64,000 bases of DNA from Phymatolithon calcareum (taxonomy: Eukaryota > Rhodophyta > Florideophyceae > Hapalidiales). The DNA is taken from assembly GCA_977006965.1 (NCBI GenBank), contig OZ345355.1:2170001-2234000 (forward strand), read 5' to 3'. Positions 48,800-58,958 of the stretch are shown piece by piece; positions within the stretch are counted from its first letter, which is position 1; each line of letters begins with the position of its first letter. The translations under genes and the position numbers were made by a program. Under the pieces are notes generated by a model. The model saw only the letters and a program-made list of their open reading frames with translations. It made no database searches and was not told where the DNA came from.

Positions 48800-49220
48800 C
48801 CGGTAATGTTTATTTTTAAAACCTTCGCAGTATTACAATTACACGAGCAAGGCGTCCTCCGTTTGCTACAGTCCAGTCTGTAGACCGCTGAACGTACTGT
48901 CTGTCATAGGCGAGAGGGAGAGAACGTCCTACCATCTGTTTGGAGTTCTTGTCCGGTTCGCTGCCGGAGTCCCCGCTATTAGGCGTCGTGTCCTGAGGTT
49001 CATGTATTAGACTTTTCATTTCTTGATTTCAAAGCAGACCTTCTTTGTTTTCCATGTACTCGATAACGTTTTCCTGGATTGCCATTTGCTGTCGAACACT
49101 GTTTCCGAATTTGTCCACCATGCTTGTTGGTGACACATACGGAAATTTTCCGTAGATGTATTGAAGCGCTAAGTGCCTGTGCTTCACCTTAGGGAGTTAG
49201 AAGATTGCTGTTAGTTCTCC
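48800..49220 (-). mobile_element. Family IV-like LINE 3' part, decayed
   Basis: Similar to the 30.8-31.7 kb subfamily (blocks around CACCATGCTTGTTG and GTATTGAAGCGCTAA). No open frame remains. Confidence 0.7.
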
Positions 49221-49453
49221 TTTCATACCAGCGCAACTGTCCTCGCGTGACCTTCCGCTAATTTGAAAATCATTGTTCTCCATTCGGTCGCCAAGTACCA
49301 TCTATCCCGAATGGAGATGTTCTTCATGTTATGAGTAAAGCATATTTATCTCTACCCTAGTCCCATCTGTCAACGACACTGTGGCGCATCCTCATGCTCA
49401 TCATCGAAAGACTGCGTTAAGGAGCCCAAGAACTCTATAACCTCTGCACTGCT
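49221..49453. other. Flank of the membrane-anchored protein gene
   Basis: On the minus strand, sequence after a TAG at about 49454 stays open for about 27 codons (SSAEVIEFLGSLTQSFDDEH); it might be a continuation of the neighbouring gene. Otherwise nothing recognised. Confidence 0.35.
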
Positions 49454-49690
49454 CTATGGTACTTCATCAACTTTGGTCGCAAGCCCCGGGCCAAGATCTT
49501 TGACTCGGACATTGCTGATCGACACTACCGTATCTAAGTGCACAAATGACTGGACAGCCGCTAATTTCGTCTGCCACGACGTCCCTTTTGGATTCGATGC
49601 GGGCACTGCAACTCGATCTAACGCAGCAATCCAGACCGTGTGCCTCCGGCTGCCCATATATGCTTGACTTCGTGAGGATATGCTGCAAGA
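49454..49690 (-). CDS. Possible 3' exon of the membrane-anchored protein gene
   Basis: Minus frame with SSRSQAYMGSRRHTVWIAAL and VAVPASNPKGTSWQTKLAAV, then VSISNVRVKDLGPGLATKVD. It begins just after a CTCTTGCAG sequence (rev. of about 49.69 kb), a good 3' splice site, and follows the 268-residue frame. The exon call is inference; the frame could also be unrelated. Confidence 0.4.
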   Translation of the reverse strand, partial: SCSISSRSQAYMGSRRHTVWIAALDRVAVPASNPKGTSWQTKLAAVQSFVHLDTVVSISNVRVKDLGPGLATKVDEVP

Positions 49691-49725
49691 GTCAGAACAT
49701 GCGTTCTGGGAAATGTAGAGTGATC

Positions 49726-50532
49726 TCAACTCTCTCCAACTCTTCGATTCACGCCGTGCATGTAACCCGTTCCTCCCGGTCGCTGGTCGTACAATGCCAG
49801 AATATGAGACTTAATTTTTTCCAACTTTTTCTCCTCCGCACCCGCGCAACAGAGCGTGTCGTCAATCTCCAGCAACGCGATCATAGCCGCGCAGGAGATA
49901 TGGATACCGTCCGCAGACGTCAGAGTGGCCGTGCGACCGATGTTATCCTTATGTCCGATGGGACGAAAGTCAAACGGCAGCGCGGAGACAACAGTGATGT
50001 TGCAAAACCGGTCCCTTAACAGTGTTTGTCCATACACGCCGTTCTCCAGCAGACAGATCATGTTCTGTGATTCAGGGACACCGAGTTCTTTCCCTGTTCT
50101 CACCGCAGCGCGCCAGGAAGGTAGATTCTTGACGTGGGCCGAAAGTTTGGACTCAAACTCTGATCGCGAATTCGCCTCTAGGAATCGAAGCAGCGATAGA
50201 AACATTGCTGATATCGAGCGATTCGTCGCTGCCGCGATACGCTGTTCTGCGTAAGAAGAGGAACTGCTGACGGTGTCCGAACGTGGTTGCGAGAGGTCAA
50301 GGTCAGATATCCGTACGAGAAAACCGGACAGTGTGACGCCGGTCCAGATGAAGACGTAGGTGAGAAATGTGCGCTTGTTTTGCGCGTCGTCGTCCCTAGA
50401 TGTGCTGATTGTTGAGCTACGCGAACTGGACGAATTGTCGTTCGGGACAGGGCGCCATCGAGACGAGACTCTGCGCCATCTTGTATTTGTGGATTTCTCG
50501 CCTGAATTTTTCATCAAGTTGGATTGCCGCAT
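49726..50532 (-). CDS. Predicted single-pass membrane protein, unknown function
   Basis: 268 codons from an ATG. The N-terminal 60 residues are basic and serine-rich. One hydrophobic segment (TYVFIWTGVTLSGFLVRI, about residues 58-75) suggests a signal anchor. The rest is soluble, with LLENGVYGQTLLRDRFCNI and DNIGRTATLTSADGIHISCA. No family recognised. The annotated stop may be inside an intron (see the following exon candidate). Not TE-like in sequence. Confidence 0.6.
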   Translation of the reverse strand: MRQSNLMKNSGEKSTNTRWRRVSSRWRPVPNDNSSSSRSSTISTSRDDDAQNKRTFLTYVFIWTGVTLSGFLVRISDLDLSQPRSDTVSSSSSYAEQRIAAATNRSISAMFLSLLRFLEANSRSEFESKLSAHVKNLPSWRAAVRTGKELGVPESQNMICLLENGVYGQTLLRDRFCNITVVSALPFDFRPIGHKDNIGRTATLTSADGIHISCAAMIALLEIDDTLCCAGAEEKKLEKIKSHILALYDQRPGGTGYMHGVNRRVGES

Positions 50533-50599
50533 ATTGGACAGACGGTTCTGAGTGGAGGGGATGGCGGAGGGGATAACTTTTTGTTTTTCACCATTTTAA

Positions 50600-50995
50600 A
50601 TGTTATTGAAACTTATGACTGTCAGCGACGTTGAAAGAAACTCAATGTCGCAAGTCCGGTCGACAAATGGCAGTCTTGGAGGAGGCATGGCGTGCAAGAT
50701 ACAGCATGTGTTTCATGGCAAATGTATCGGCAGGGATTATTCGGGCCGCAAATGTGAAGGGTTGGGAGAAACGGGGGTGCTGTTGGCACGTGTGCGTTGT
50801 CAGGAAGGAGATGCTCTTTTATTCTATGTAAAAATAGAAAGGTTCGGGAATCAGGGACAGTGAGATGCGGTGATTCTAAATTCAATTCCACGTGGCCCAT
50901 CGGCGTTTCCGTGAGCCTTCGGAACATTAAAATTAATGTGCGTCTTGAGGATGATGTACCACTTATTTCGGTCAAATCCACTTATTATTAGGGTT
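50600..50995 (+). other. Unassigned coding-like stretch, divergent to the membrane gene
   Basis: An 87-codon frame from an ATG (MLLKLMTVSDVERNSMSQVR...) and a second one overlapping in another frame at 50797-50991 that ends ESGTVRCGDSKFNSTWPIG...YY. Together they could be one gene with an intron or a frameshift. The start is 67 bp from the divergent gene's ATG, so both may share a promoter. Weak call. Confidence 0.28.
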
Positions 50996-51599
50996 TTCTA
51001 TCATCATTTGGTGTTCACGTGGCGCTCATTCCTGCATTCCATAATAGCAGAGTAGGTCCGATCTACACACTATGCGGTCTCAAAATGATGTGCAGCTAAA
51101 TTTACGGTTTCCTTGATGTCGGCCCCAGACGGAAACGGTTACTCTGTTGCTTTTGGCTTACATCCGGTCACAAGGTTTGGGCCACGTTGTGTTTCGTTAA
51201 TTGGACAGGGAAGGGGTAAATTCAATGACTTTCGGTTGGGACAGTATTTATTCTCCCGAATTGTGTAATCGCACAACTTTTTTCTTTCCACGGAGAGACA
51301 GGATGCTTTCCTCTTCGAATAAGTCCCTCGAAATCTAACTGTATTCAGATGGAGCTCGAGGAAAACTGTGTAATTCGCATGCGTGAGATGAAGACATAAA
51401 GACTAATGTAGCTACAGTGTAATTGTTCATTTTTATTGAGGTGCCCGGTGCCCCCTTGAAGGAGTAAGTTGGCAACCTTCCATTTTCTAGAGGGTTTCAA
51501 GCTGCGTGTATCATACCTTCTCGTTAGGGCCATCTCTACACTAGCTACAGTAAGAGTGTGGCATTGCGCAGCATCTACAATTTCCCCATGTCTTGTGTA
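50996..51599. other. 600 bp without a recognised feature
   Basis: No repeat or frame worth calling was seen. Confidence 0.35.
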
Positions 51600-51820
51600 C
51601 GAACTCTACACTGAAATTTAAAAAGCCCAACAGTGTAAGGATCTTGGGAAAATGAGACAAATCGAAGATAGATAAACTTCTGCCCTTGAAGATCCATATG
51701 TCACAAGAAACGATAGCGTAATTTGATCCGTTATGCAGATAAGATGGCAATACGCTGATAAATTGAACACGAAATGACTCTCTGGGGATGGTAAATGCCG
51801 GTCTTGCTATATTTCAAGTC
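51600..51820 (+). mobile_element. Family III LINE 3' end, decayed
   Basis: Reads DKLLPLKIHMSQETIA then a stop, matching DKLLALEIHMLEEMIV at the end of family III, and a similar 3' region (GATGGCA.TACG, GGTAAATGCCGG). It is the only other family III fragment recognised in the window. Confidence 0.72.
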
Positions 51821-52197
51821 CCCATCCTCCGCAGGAACGCCTGCAAGGTTATAACTGACTTCTTGCCGACCGTTTGCCAAGCAGCGTCATACGAAACTGA
51901 TGAAATCTAAGAGAAGTTGTATCAAAATCAAGGAATATACTACAAATCGTGATCTTCTTCGCTGCCGACTCACAGCATGGCTCTGTTGTGGAGCTGAAAG
52001 GCAGAATCAACTTGTTGCTCTTTTCTCCAAGTTTCTAGGCAAATGTAGATCTTAATAGCACTCGATCTGGATATACTCAATATCAACTTTTGCACACACA
52101 ATAGAGGCGGTCCAAGAAAGCCCTAGCTTAAAGCCTTGATTTCAGAAAAGGATTGATTTATTGTTCTATGGATTTTTTGACGTGAAAGTCAACAAAT
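51821..52197. other. 3' flank of the F-box-like gene
   Basis: No frame. On the minus strand an AATAAA occurs at about 52157-52162 (TTTATT on plus), 36 bp after the stop of the 584-residue gene, a plausible polyadenylation signal. Confidence 0.45.
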
Positions 52198-53952
52198 TTA
52201 GCAGTATGGAATTTGGTTCACCTCCACGTAAACTCCCCTTGACCGCAGCAGCCTGCTTGCAGTGCGTATGGCTGCTGAAGGTCCTTCAGGTTCATACTCG
52301 GGAATGATTAATTGATCGATTACAAGGCTTTTGAGTTTTGTGCAGTTAGTAAAGGCGCTGATGAGCCCAAGATGGATGGCATTGAAATCAGCAAATTCCA
52401 AAGGAGCATCAAAAGCAATGTAAACTTTGCGTAGACAGGGGCTTTTCAATGCAAAATTCTTAAATGAATGCGGCTTCGCACAATACAGCTGACATGTAAA
52501 AGATTCAAGATAGTTTGGCTTCTCAAGTGCCTTCATGATTGTCGATATATCTCTTTCGTAGTTAATGGGATCCCTGTACAGCTTCACGCTTAGAGTCTTC
52601 AGAGACTGCTTTGGTGAGCTCAAGAAAGCGCGGAGAAGAGGCCCAATAACAATGCCTGGAAGGAAAATCATAATATCTTGAACATTGTGACATCTCCTTG
52701 CAACAATTTTGAAATCATTGGATGTGACTCTCTTGACCAGTTGCATCTTCTGCTCCTCACTTTCAAACTCATGCGGTTTCTTAAGATAGTAGTGGAGATT
52801 ACAAGACGTCTTTTCAAGTATCTCGAGCGTTTCCGAAGCAAGCTTCAGTATTGGTGCGCACACAGGAATGTTGACATTCGGGCACGCTTCGCAAATCGTG
52901 CTCAATGTTTCGAGGGGTAGATGCAAGTCTACAGAAAGGTACTCCAACTGCTCTCCATAGGAGGTGGCGAGGTTAAGAACAAGCTCCCTCACCTGGTCTG
53001 TAAAATCATCCTCATCAAATGCAACCTTCAAAGTTAGACGCCGAATATTTCGGCATGCTACTGACACATTCGCTAGCATGGTTCGAACGTGTCCAAGCAA
53101 GAATTCTTCGTCATCGAAATTACCAGAAAAGTCAATAGTTAGATTCTTGAGAGTCGGTCCTACGACGAGCCAAATTGTCTGAGTGTCCTCCGAAAGCTGT
53201 GAGGGTTTGATTTGCAACTCTTCAATACCTTTTCCGTTCAACATAATGGCGTCTATATATTCTTGGTGCATGCAGCGGCAGTTTAACTGCAGAAATTTCA
53301 ATTGTCCTCGTCTGCTATGCATAAACTGGGCAAAGAATGACGTTGTGTCAAAGGGGTCTTCTTCTTCATCATCGAACTCGCCCATATTTTCAGCGTCCTC
53401 CTCCCCCTCTGGAATATTTGGCGCATCGGCCATTACGACATTATTCTGTCCCTGGATGTGATCAATATCGTCGATGAAAAAATCCTCCATGGGCTCCGAC
53501 CTTATGAAATGAAACCTTGCCCTTGTCACATTTGAACAGGTGTCCAGCAATATTTGACGACCGCGCTCACTAAGCAGTGCTAAATCATTTTGCGTGAACG
53601 CTATACTTGAAATCGATCTTCCTGCAGCTGCCATGAATCGAAGAAAGTTACAATTTTCTTCCTCAGTCCAGTCACCTTCTTTGAATCTAAGCCTGTTTCC
53701 ATCGCCCTCGAAAAATGAATAGTCCGACGAAACACTGGAGAATACACTCCTTGCCACTCTGTACAAAGTCCCATGTGTTCGGAAACTGGAAATTGCATCT
53801 TCAAGTGAAACGAATTGTTGCCAATCCGGGTGTGTTGGTCGTGAACTCAATCCTTGAAGAATCACTTCGAAAACTCTGTCCGGAAGAGCCGTAATCCGTG
53901 TTCCATGTGTTCGTCTCGTCGCGGAGCGCAGTGAAGACCTCGTGACAACCAT
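52198..53952 (-). CDS. F-box-like, leucine-rich repeat protein
   Basis: 584 codons from an ATG, single exon. N-terminal basic leader (VVTRSSLRSATRRTHGTRI), then LPDRVFEVILQGLSSRP and a WQQFVSLEDAISSF...LYRVARSVF stretch at about residues 22-75 that resembles an F-box. An acidic spacer follows (about 176-205, EGEEDAENMGEFDDEEEDP). After it come irregular leucine-rich repeats (LKFLQLNCRCMH, LKNLTIDFSGNF, IRRLTLKVAFDED, LEYLSVDLHLP, LKTLSVKLYRD, LKSLVIDQLIIP). F-box/LRR proteins select substrates for SCF ubiquitin ligases; that role is inferred from layout. A family with this sequence was not recognised. Confidence 0.72.
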   Translation of the reverse strand: MVVTRSSLRSATRRTHGTRITALPDRVFEVILQGLSSRPTHPDWQQFVSLEDAISSFRTHGTLYRVARSVFSSVSSDYSFFEGDGNRLRFKEGDWTEEENCNFLRFMAAAGRSISSIAFTQNDLALLSERGRQILLDTCSNVTRARFHFIRSEPMEDFFIDDIDHIQGQNNVVMADAPNIPEGEEDAENMGEFDDEEEDPFDTTSFFAQFMHSRRGQLKFLQLNCRCMHQEYIDAIMLNGKGIEELQIKPSQLSEDTQTIWLVVGPTLKNLTIDFSGNFDDEEFLLGHVRTMLANVSVACRNIRRLTLKVAFDEDDFTDQVRELVLNLATSYGEQLEYLSVDLHLPLETLSTICEACPNVNIPVCAPILKLASETLEILEKTSCNLHYYLKKPHEFESEEQKMQLVKRVTSNDFKIVARRCHNVQDIMIFLPGIVIGPLLRAFLSSPKQSLKTLSVKLYRDPINYERDISTIMKALEKPNYLESFTCQLYCAKPHSFKNFALKSPCLRKVYIAFDAPLEFADFNAIHLGLISAFTNCTKLKSLVIDQLIIPEYEPEGPSAAIRTASRLLRSRGVYVEVNQIPYC

Positions 53953-54010
53953 ATTTTCTGTTCCTTCGTAATCGATGCTGTTTTCGTCTGTCTTGCCTTG
54001 CTTAATTGTA

Positions 54011-54022
54011 TCTTTTATATTC
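54011..54022 (-). promoter_or_regulatory. TATA box of the F-box-like gene
   Basis: GAATATAAAAGA on the minus strand, about 60-70 bp upstream of the ATG, implying a 5' leader of about 30 bp. Confidence 0.6.
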
Positions 54023-54173
54023 TCGGGTAAAGTTTTATAAGCACTGCTGAATGAGAGCTCTTTTACTTACAAAATCGTATCGACCATTTAAAAGAATGCT
54101 CTTCTGATTCAGCTGCATCTTGACTCAAATGAATAATAAATTATTTGTAGATACATTGAGCGCATTTAACGTT

Positions 54174-54185
54174 CATATATAAAAG
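54174..54185 (+). promoter_or_regulatory. Possible divergent TATA box
   Basis: CATATATAAAAG on the plus strand, 150 bp from the F-box-like gene's own TATA box. Only short frames follow (MVFVCPST), and a family II insertion begins 180 bp further. It may be an orphaned promoter. Confidence 0.35.
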
Positions 54186-54364
54186 GCCACCGAAAACATG
54201 GTTTTTGTTTGCCCTTCAACTTGAAGAACGCTCTCCGTTACACCCGACAAGATGATGAGGCAATCGCCAATATATGATCCTCAATAGCTCATTGGGTTTT
54301 TCAGTTTGAGTTTTAGAAGCCATCAGTCTCAATCCTAGTACTGAAATGGGCGGCAGGATATATC

Positions 54365-56266
54365 TTAATTAAATGGATTTATTGAGAAGGCACCATGTGT
54401 CCCAACTGGAGCAAAGTCGGCACCTTTCTAGGAATATTTTTCTTGCAACTGTTTAGTTGTATATTTGAAATGCCCTCATTAACACTCCTAAGACTGTACG
54501 GGAGCAGCTTTTCGTAACTTGTTCATTCTAGTATATCGCCTGATCCCTAATACAGGGACTCGTCGTTCTCCATATTGTCAATTATGGTGACGCTGCAGAG
54601 TAGGATGGAGTCTAATGCCTTTTCCGTTCTAAACATTTCTTCAGAGTCCAGTTACTACTTTATTAGGTTCATGCATGTGATCTCCAGGTGACGCTCTGCT
54701 GCCGTTCCGAATGTATTCGATATTAGCGTCGAGCTCACGTGAGGGAACCTTCCGCTTGCGTATTTTACGGCCAGCTGCCGATGTCTCACCTTGGTAAACC
54801 TGAGGATGGTCGGGATCTCATCCAGTTTGTCGTACAGTATTTTCCTCTTTCTTCTTGCTTCGAGTCTCGTGCCTTCTTTTGCGGACAACATTCATCGGAG
54901 TTGGCCTGGAGATTTCCCTTCCTGCATATGTTTGAAGGGAGCCGCGAAATGTTCTTTCTAGGCATATTCTACTAGCATTAGCTTCCTAAATCGGATTTGC
55001 AGAGAATCACGTAAATGGCTCGAGCCACGTCAACCTCTTCTGCAGGGGTCCATGTAGGCTTCTTCAGGATTCTTTTGAGTGTTCCAACCGTCCAAATCTT
55101 CGATTAAACTTCGATGGGTTTCTCCGAAAATGGCCAACAAACCACCTTGCGCAAAATCTTCGTCTTAGCTTTCGGAGCAGGTGCTGTCGGCGAAACTCCC
55201 ATAGCTCTATTTGGCACAGTTTCAATAGTCTTCTCCAGTGCCGCGCTGCCCACTTCCCGAATAGTATCGTTGCAATGTCCTTCTGAATTTTCACTGCTGC
55301 TTTTGGTACACCGATTGCGCCGGGTGTTATTTGCGCAGCGTACTCATATACTGGCCTGATAAAAGCTTTGAAGAGCCTGATGCTCTTTTCGGTGCTATAT
55401 CCTCTTATTGTCAGGCCTAGGTTGCTCATGAGATGTACTTTGGCGCTTTCGCTTTTGAATCGCTCCAGAAGCCTGTCGTCCCGACACATTCTGCCGTGCG
55501 CCGTATTTCAACTTCTTCGTCTGCCAGTACGATGGGTTTTCTGATCCTTCGACGCGGGCGTCTGACTAAACATTTTCGGGTCGACCACATCATCCGATAT
55601 ACCCGTGCCCATGCCGAGCATTCCTGGAGCATTTTCTGTGGTTCTTCTTCGTTCCTTGCCATTATTATGACGTCGTCTGCGACCCTGTTTAAACGAAGGC
55701 TCGCGTTAGAATCATTGAGGTTAATTACCGTGACTCTTTCTGCCAGTGCATCCATGAAGATGTTGAAGAGTGTGCGGCTAATGGGTACTCGGGGCTCGCT
55801 TGTCCCCTGTGTTCTTCCTGCGTCGTTCATAACAGTGAATGTAGACTTCTGCAGCGAAAAGGAGGCAAGTGATGCGACATTTGCTTAGAGTCTGAGGTCG
55901 ATTTCTCGCATAAGCTCCTCTCTTGGGACTCAGTCGTATGCTGACTTTAGGTCCAACACGGCTTTTGTGCTCATTCCTTGTTTCAAGGCTGCTATGTAAC
56001 GGATGAGGGCCTTTTCCGTGCCTTTTCTGGGCTGGAAGCCCATTTGGGATCTGTTGAATCCATATTCCTTCCAAATCAGTTTGCCCACTGCTGATTCAAA
56101 TATGTTGCGACCGTGCGATAATGGAGAAATTGGTCTGTAACTTTTTGGTGAGCTTGGGTATCCTTTCTTGAATATTGGAACCACCAGTGCCTTATTCCAA
56201 TCGTCAGGCCAGCGGCCGAGCTGGCCGGCTTTTGTGATCGTGGCTAACAGGAAGCTACAGGTATCC
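54365..56266 (-). mobile_element. Family II LINE, 5'-truncated, split by family VIII
   Basis: A perfect 14-bp TSD CGGCAGGATATATC at 54351-54364 and 56267-56280. Minus strand: RT N-terminal part near 56.22 kb (KRPISPLSHGRNIFES-like, GFQPRKGTEKALIRYIA), motif A AVLDLKSAYD, motif B degraded (PRVPISRTLFNIFMDAL), motif C lost (VADDV), C-terminus near 55.1 kb and tail CTCAATAAATCCA. Several frame breaks. Similar to 4.5-6.9 kb. Confidence 0.9.
54432..54948 (-). mobile_element. Family VIII LINE 3' part, nested in family II
   Basis: Contains the family VIII 3' end (TTAGTTGTATATTTGAAATG) and the C-terminal frame (54891 to 54655, KVRHRQLAVKYASGRFPHVS). The flanks CTTTCTAGGAATATT and CTTTCTAGGCATATT form a 15-bp TSD with one mismatch. 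Confidence 0.85.
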
Positions 56267-56280
56267 CGGCAGGATATATC

Positions 56281-56795
56281 GTAATCTACCATATGTTGAA
56301 ACTTATTGCCCTCATTCAAAAAGTCGCGAGAACCCCGTAAATGGGTATGTTCTCGTGTTCCGAGAGAGCAAATGATATCTACGTTTGAATAGGTAATATT
56401 ACCGAACCCTTTCTCCAATGTAAAGTATTACCTTATAGTCAGTCACGTCCCTGGTGAAACAGATTGTGGAGGAAAACTAACGATATTCGAATATCTGTGA
56501 AGATGAGAATGATTATCACGTGAGGGAGAATACGTCGCTTTTGAAATTTCCACCTGATTGTTCTACTTTATTCACTGAAGTAAAAAGCAGGGGTTGTCAA
56601 ATGCAGAAAAAACAAGACTCTGTGTTTTTCGGCGGTGATCTTGAGCACCAAAAAAAGGTTTGCGTTGCACACGCTTGGAATCTCTCCATAATAGACGATC
56701 TACTGCGCCATAGAAAATTGGAAGACGTGGGCATCCCACCCCGCATCACACTGTGCTCAAAAAACAAAAGAAGAGAACATGAAAATGCGAGTGAG
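56281..56795. other. 515 bp 3' of the secreted-protein gene
   Basis: A plus-strand frame (ATG at 56601, about 96 codons) runs into the 3' end of the minus-strand gene; it has no promoter or family support and is probably chance. No TE sequence recognised. Confidence 0.35.
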
Positions 56796-57239
56796 TTAAC
56801 TCAAAGAGAGACGGAATGGTACGAAGGCATTGAAACGTACCGAGAAAAGAGCTTCGTTCTTGAAATTCATGACCTGTGCAGAGCCGTTTGAGCACGAGAT
56901 CTGGTACTCATAAGCAGTGCTAAGCTCACGAAACTCTTCTCTATCACTGGTTGGCCACAGATTGGCATGATTGCGTCTCCGAATCGGACGACGCCAACGA
57001 CCTCGTCGACCTCGGCGACGATAGCTGAGCCCCTCAATGAAACTTAGATCGCATCCATTGGGCTTGGGCACAGACACTTTCTGAGAATCTGTGATGAGCT
57101 TGGCGACCGGCAATGACCCGTTATTTTCGCAGAGCATGAGAACTCCGTGCAGAATTCGAGGCTTTCTGACCTCTATGGCTTCAGTGAATAGAAGCATGGA
57201 GAGAATGAGCAGAATACTGCATGCTGTGATGCTGCCCAT
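56796..57239 (-). CDS. Secreted arginine-rich protein
   Basis: 147 codons from the ATG at 57239, chosen because the TATA box lies only 100 bp upstream; an in-frame upstream start would precede the TATA box. Residues 1-19 (MGSITACSILLILSMLLFT) form a signal peptide. The mature part has one strongly basic block (SYRRRGRRGRWRRPIRRRNH, about residues 75-95) and few cysteines. A basic cluster of this kind is seen in processing sites and in nucleic-acid or membrane-active peptides; the function is unknown. No family recognised. Confidence 0.68.
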   Translation of the reverse strand: MGSITACSILLILSMLLFTEAIEVRKPRILHGVLMLCENNGSLPVAKLITDSQKVSVPKPNGCDLSFIEGLSYRRRGRRGRWRRPIRRRNHANLWPTSDREEFRELSTAYEYQISCSNGSAQVMNFKNEALFSVRFNAFVPFRLSLS

Positions 57240-57338
57240 CGTCGCAGGTGTGGGAGAGCTCCGGGCAAGAACTAGATAATCAGGGAAGCTTGTTCGAGTT
57301 TTTTGAGCAAAGGAATCGACAAAGAGACGGCTCCCTAC

Positions 57339-57348
57339 TATTTTATAG
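57339..57348 (-). promoter_or_regulatory. TATA box of the arginine-rich secreted protein gene
   Basis: CCTATAAAAT on the minus strand, about 100 bp upstream of the ATG. Confidence 0.6.
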
Positions 57349-57425
57349 GCTGAAAAGGGAAAAGCGTATAGATTGTGGAGGAGGGGGAGCGTTGCTTGAT
57401 TATCTTCCACATATCACTTTCCTAT

Positions 57426-58958
57426 TGTAGATTATGTATCTTTTGATCCATCGTTCTTATTAAGACATGTCATCTTTCAAAGGTGCTCAAGTCATTCTGA
57501 AGCCAACGTTACCCAGCACTTGGTGTAGATACAATATGCTCCTAAACCATTTTTCTCAAAATTATGGAAGTCTAGATCGTAGTTCTCAGCACTGCTTAGT
57601 GGTGATTGCATTTGAACTACGCCTTTCCTGAGCTAACGATATGGCTATGTTGCCGGTCATTGATTGTTTCTTTTGAAGAAAAGTGAGAGAAAATCATAAG
57701 GGTTTAATTAGAATCACGATTCCAGTCGTAAAGACTGGAAAAATTATCTAGAAATTTTGCAGATGAACTTCCTTGAAAAGCAGATCAGCTCTTACTTTCA
57801 TATCTTGAACTTGAATGCTACCAAAGTGGCATTTGCTTTTCAAATGATTATAAATAGGCGAATTACATGCCACTGATGCGAGTTTGAGTGAACGAACTTT
57901 TTAAGGTCCGCGAAGAGGGGTCTCATCTCGCAGGCCAATTACGCAAAAATGGTTTTGTCACACGACACCAATTATATTTTGTTCTACAGTTGCTCCAGTC
58001 GAGAGAACACTTATGCATGCGGGCTAGACTGATTTCTTTTTTAGTGGTTTGTAAATTTCGCAGAAATACGTGCTTTGTCCGTCTATTAGTGTCGGAGTAG
58101 AAGGTGTCACCACCACATCACTTCACTGACACGTGGAAAAGATCGATTTTGGTTATCCGCTGAATGAACGCTGTCGAAAATGTTCCATTTCCAACATCTT
58201 AATTCTCTCTGTTAGTGCGACACTAAAAAATCGCAGGAGTTCGATCTAGAAGCAAGAACAAACTGGAAGTAATTTTGCCTCGTTTCATGTCAGAAGCCCA
58301 GGTAACGCCTTGAGGATTCAATGTTGGGGGCTCGAGTACAAGCTTCCCCAATTACAATCGCTCCTGAATAGAGGTCGAGTGTTAGTGGGACAGTAAATAG
58401 TCGCGGGAGTGCGATCCAGACGCAAATACCTACCGAAACTTCGTAGCTGAGTAGTTTTGTTTCCTGCACTATCAATATTCGACGCATCTCCCTTGCAGTC
58501 TCAAGATTGTTCCTGAGGGCGTTTCATGAATCATTGTTCGAGTTCACAGTAAATTAGGCCCCTCAGTCCCGTTGCGTCTGTTGTTGAAAACGTCGCAATT
58601 GAATGATACTTCCCAGGTTCGAAGTGCGCCAGTGATCAAGGTGTGTGTAGAAAGAGGGAAAGTGTGGGACAGTGCACTGATTACGACTTTAACCTTTTTC
58701 TATGATTACATAAAAGCAAGATCAAAAACCCAAGTTCACGACCAGAATCAATATTGACAGTCGTTTGATCAGAAATTATTGTTTCAGGGCTTGGAGATTT
58801 CTACTGCTCGTCGTATCGGACAATCAGTTCTTTTGAAGAAACGCGGAACAAGCACCCGGGCGCAAAACTTAATGTCTATCAAAAAAAGGAAATTATTTTG
58901 ACCGGAAAATATACCGTCGTATCAATACAATTCAAAAGACTACTACTATTGGCTTCGG
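57426..58958. repeat. 1.53-kb direct repeat, copy A
   Basis: Matches 60733-62266 at a constant offset of about 3307 bp with only scattered base changes. It includes a TATA-like box (ATTATAAATAGG at about 57.85 kb; ATTATAAAGAGG in copy B) followed by frames that begin only with GTG, so no gene is called. No TE hallmark. Unit plus spacer suggest a segmental tandem duplication. Confidence 0.9.

Noticed and set aside
49856-50254. Plus-strand 132-codon frame over the membrane-protein gene
   Set aside because: It is the opposite strand of the 268-residue frame and shows no features of its own; same reasoning for 49546-50019.
56520-56891. 123-codon plus-strand frame
   Set aside because: Non-ATG start, no promoter, and its last part is antisense to the secreted-protein gene.
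57888-58100. 70-codon frame in repeat A (and its 91-codon version in repeat B)
   Set aside because: It starts with GTG, not ATG, in a eukaryotic context; length differs between copies because of one base change; no domain seen.
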